15,005 nucleotides of DNA, from contig CAAGIZ010000219.1 in assembly GCA_900770075.1 (NCBI GenBank), positions 1 to 15,005 of the forward strand, written 5' to 3'. This document shows, one piece after another, positions 14,629 to 15,005 of the stretch (position 1 is its first letter; each line of letters starts with the position of its first letter). The DNA is from Spirochaetia bacterium. Lineage in GTDB: Bacteria > Spirochaetota > Spirochaetia > Treponematales > Treponemataceae. The notes under the pieces were generated by a model. That model had not been told where the DNA came from. It ran no database searches and saw only the letters and a program-made list of their open reading frames with translations. The position numbers and the translations under genes were made by a program.

Positions 14629-15005
14629 CTATTTTGCACAGAGCATGCTGCTTTTTATTTCTTCAACCTCTGCCAGGGAAAGACCGATACACTCTGCAAT
14701 AATTTCTGGAGAAATGTTCTTTTGTAAAAGGTTTGCAGCGTCTTCCAGTGCCTTATGATGCAGTCCGCTGTCGTAGCCGTCTTCTCTAGCATAGTTCAGT
14801 TCCCGATCCCAGTCCATGTATTGCCTCCTGGTCTGTGCGTTCTGTTTTGCTTTTGCCGTGCAGAGTTCCAGTTCCTGCGTGTAGGTGTCTTCTGTTTTTC
14901 CTGTAACCAGCATCTTTAAGAACACTTTCAGTTCTCTGTCACTTTCTATTTTATCATAGTTTTCTGCTGCAAAAAAGTGCTTGTGGCTCCGGTCGTTGAG
15001 TTTTA
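14629..15005 (-). CDS. Rpn-family nuclease / putative transposase, C-terminal part (5' partial)
   Basis: Read leftward, the frame is open from the right window edge to the TAG at 14631-14629, giving 124 residues. The first possible start inside the window (GTG at 14925) is internal, because the upstream codons are coding in style and continue to the edge (K-L-N-D-R-S-H-K-H-F-F-A-A). The tail L-N-Y-A-R-E-D-G-Y-D-S-G, then an amphipathic helix A-A-N-L-L-Q-K-N-I-S-P-E-I-I-A-E, then I-G-L-S-L-A-E-V-E-E-I, is typical of the Rpn / TIGR01784 family (PD-(D/E)XK fold, COG5464), named partly from Treponema denticola proteins. Family members promote RecA-independent recombination in E. coli. The catalytic core would lie N-terminal, beyond the edge, so intactness cannot be judged. 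It is convergent with the giant lipoprotein gene, 299 bases apart. Confidence 0.85.
   Translation of the reverse strand, partial: KLNDRSHKHFFAAENYDKIESDRELKVFLKMLVTGKTEDTYTQELELCTAKAKQNAQTRRQYMDWDRELNYAREDGYDSGLHHKALEDAANLLQKNISPEIIAECIGLSLAEVEEIKSSMLCAK

Noticed and set aside
14353..14639. Small open frames on both strands after the giant gene
   Set aside because: They run through two terminators and the GC-rich repeats; the translations are low-complexity Arg/Pro-rich.
14629..14925. A complete 98-residue gene starting at GTG 14925
   Set aside because: The frame continues open with family-like sequence to the window edge, so this is the C-terminal part of a longer Rpn-family protein, not a small gene.

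Overview
The window most likely comes from a Treponema-type host-associated spirochaete. This rests on family knowledge rather than a search. The signs are large Ig-repeat surface proteins, a spirochaetal-style lipobox (L-F-A-G-C), an outer-membrane barrel ending in Phe, and the C-terminal tail of an Rpn/TIGR01784-type protein, a family that is very abundant in treponemes. No tRNA, rRNA, CRISPR array or complete mobile element was seen.

Layout. (1) Positions 1-1935, plus strand: the 3' part of a gene whose start lies outside the window. It encodes at least four and a half Ig-like beta-sandwich modules fused to a C-terminal ~170-residue putative outer-membrane beta-barrel. (2) Positions 1936-2299: a GC-rich gap full of short palindromes (two related hairpin units, a probable terminator, a 14-bp perfect inverted repeat and a ~50-nt hairpin). 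It becomes AT-rich just before the next gene, where there is a weak promoter candidate and a clear ribosome binding site. (3) Positions 2300-14329, plus strand: a single uninterrupted reading frame for a giant (4,009 aa) predicted lipoprotein. It has a lipoprotein signal peptide, about 20 Ig-like modules in a row, an IPT/TIG-like module and a C-terminal propeller-like region. (4) Positions 14330-14628: one strong and one weaker terminator, a G9 tract, and a second GC-rich repeat region sharing elements with gap (2). (5) Positions 14629-15005, minus strand: the C-terminal 124 residues of an Rpn-family (PD-(D/E)XK nuclease / putative transposase) protein running off the right edge.

How the parts may work together. 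The two plus-strand genes share the Ig-module style (strands joined by D-N-T-A-P-like linkers, W...DG...A.D..GN motifs) but end differently: one carries its own outer-membrane barrel, the other an N-terminal lipid anchor and a C-terminal putative binding head. A reasonable but unproven model is a cell-surface pair in which the lipoprotein forms a long rod carrying a propeller at its tip and the barrel protein is its membrane neighbour. The internal terminator-like hairpin and the separate promoter candidate suggest the giant gene can be transcribed independently.

The giant gene is itself a mosaic. It has sharp base-composition changes within one frame, a duplicated three-module block, an exact in-frame 33-bp tandem duplication, two copies of a small inserted beta-domain, and three EF-hand/dockerin-like calcium loops. 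The intergenic repeats, which may belong to a genome-specific family, are the other part of the window most worth following up.
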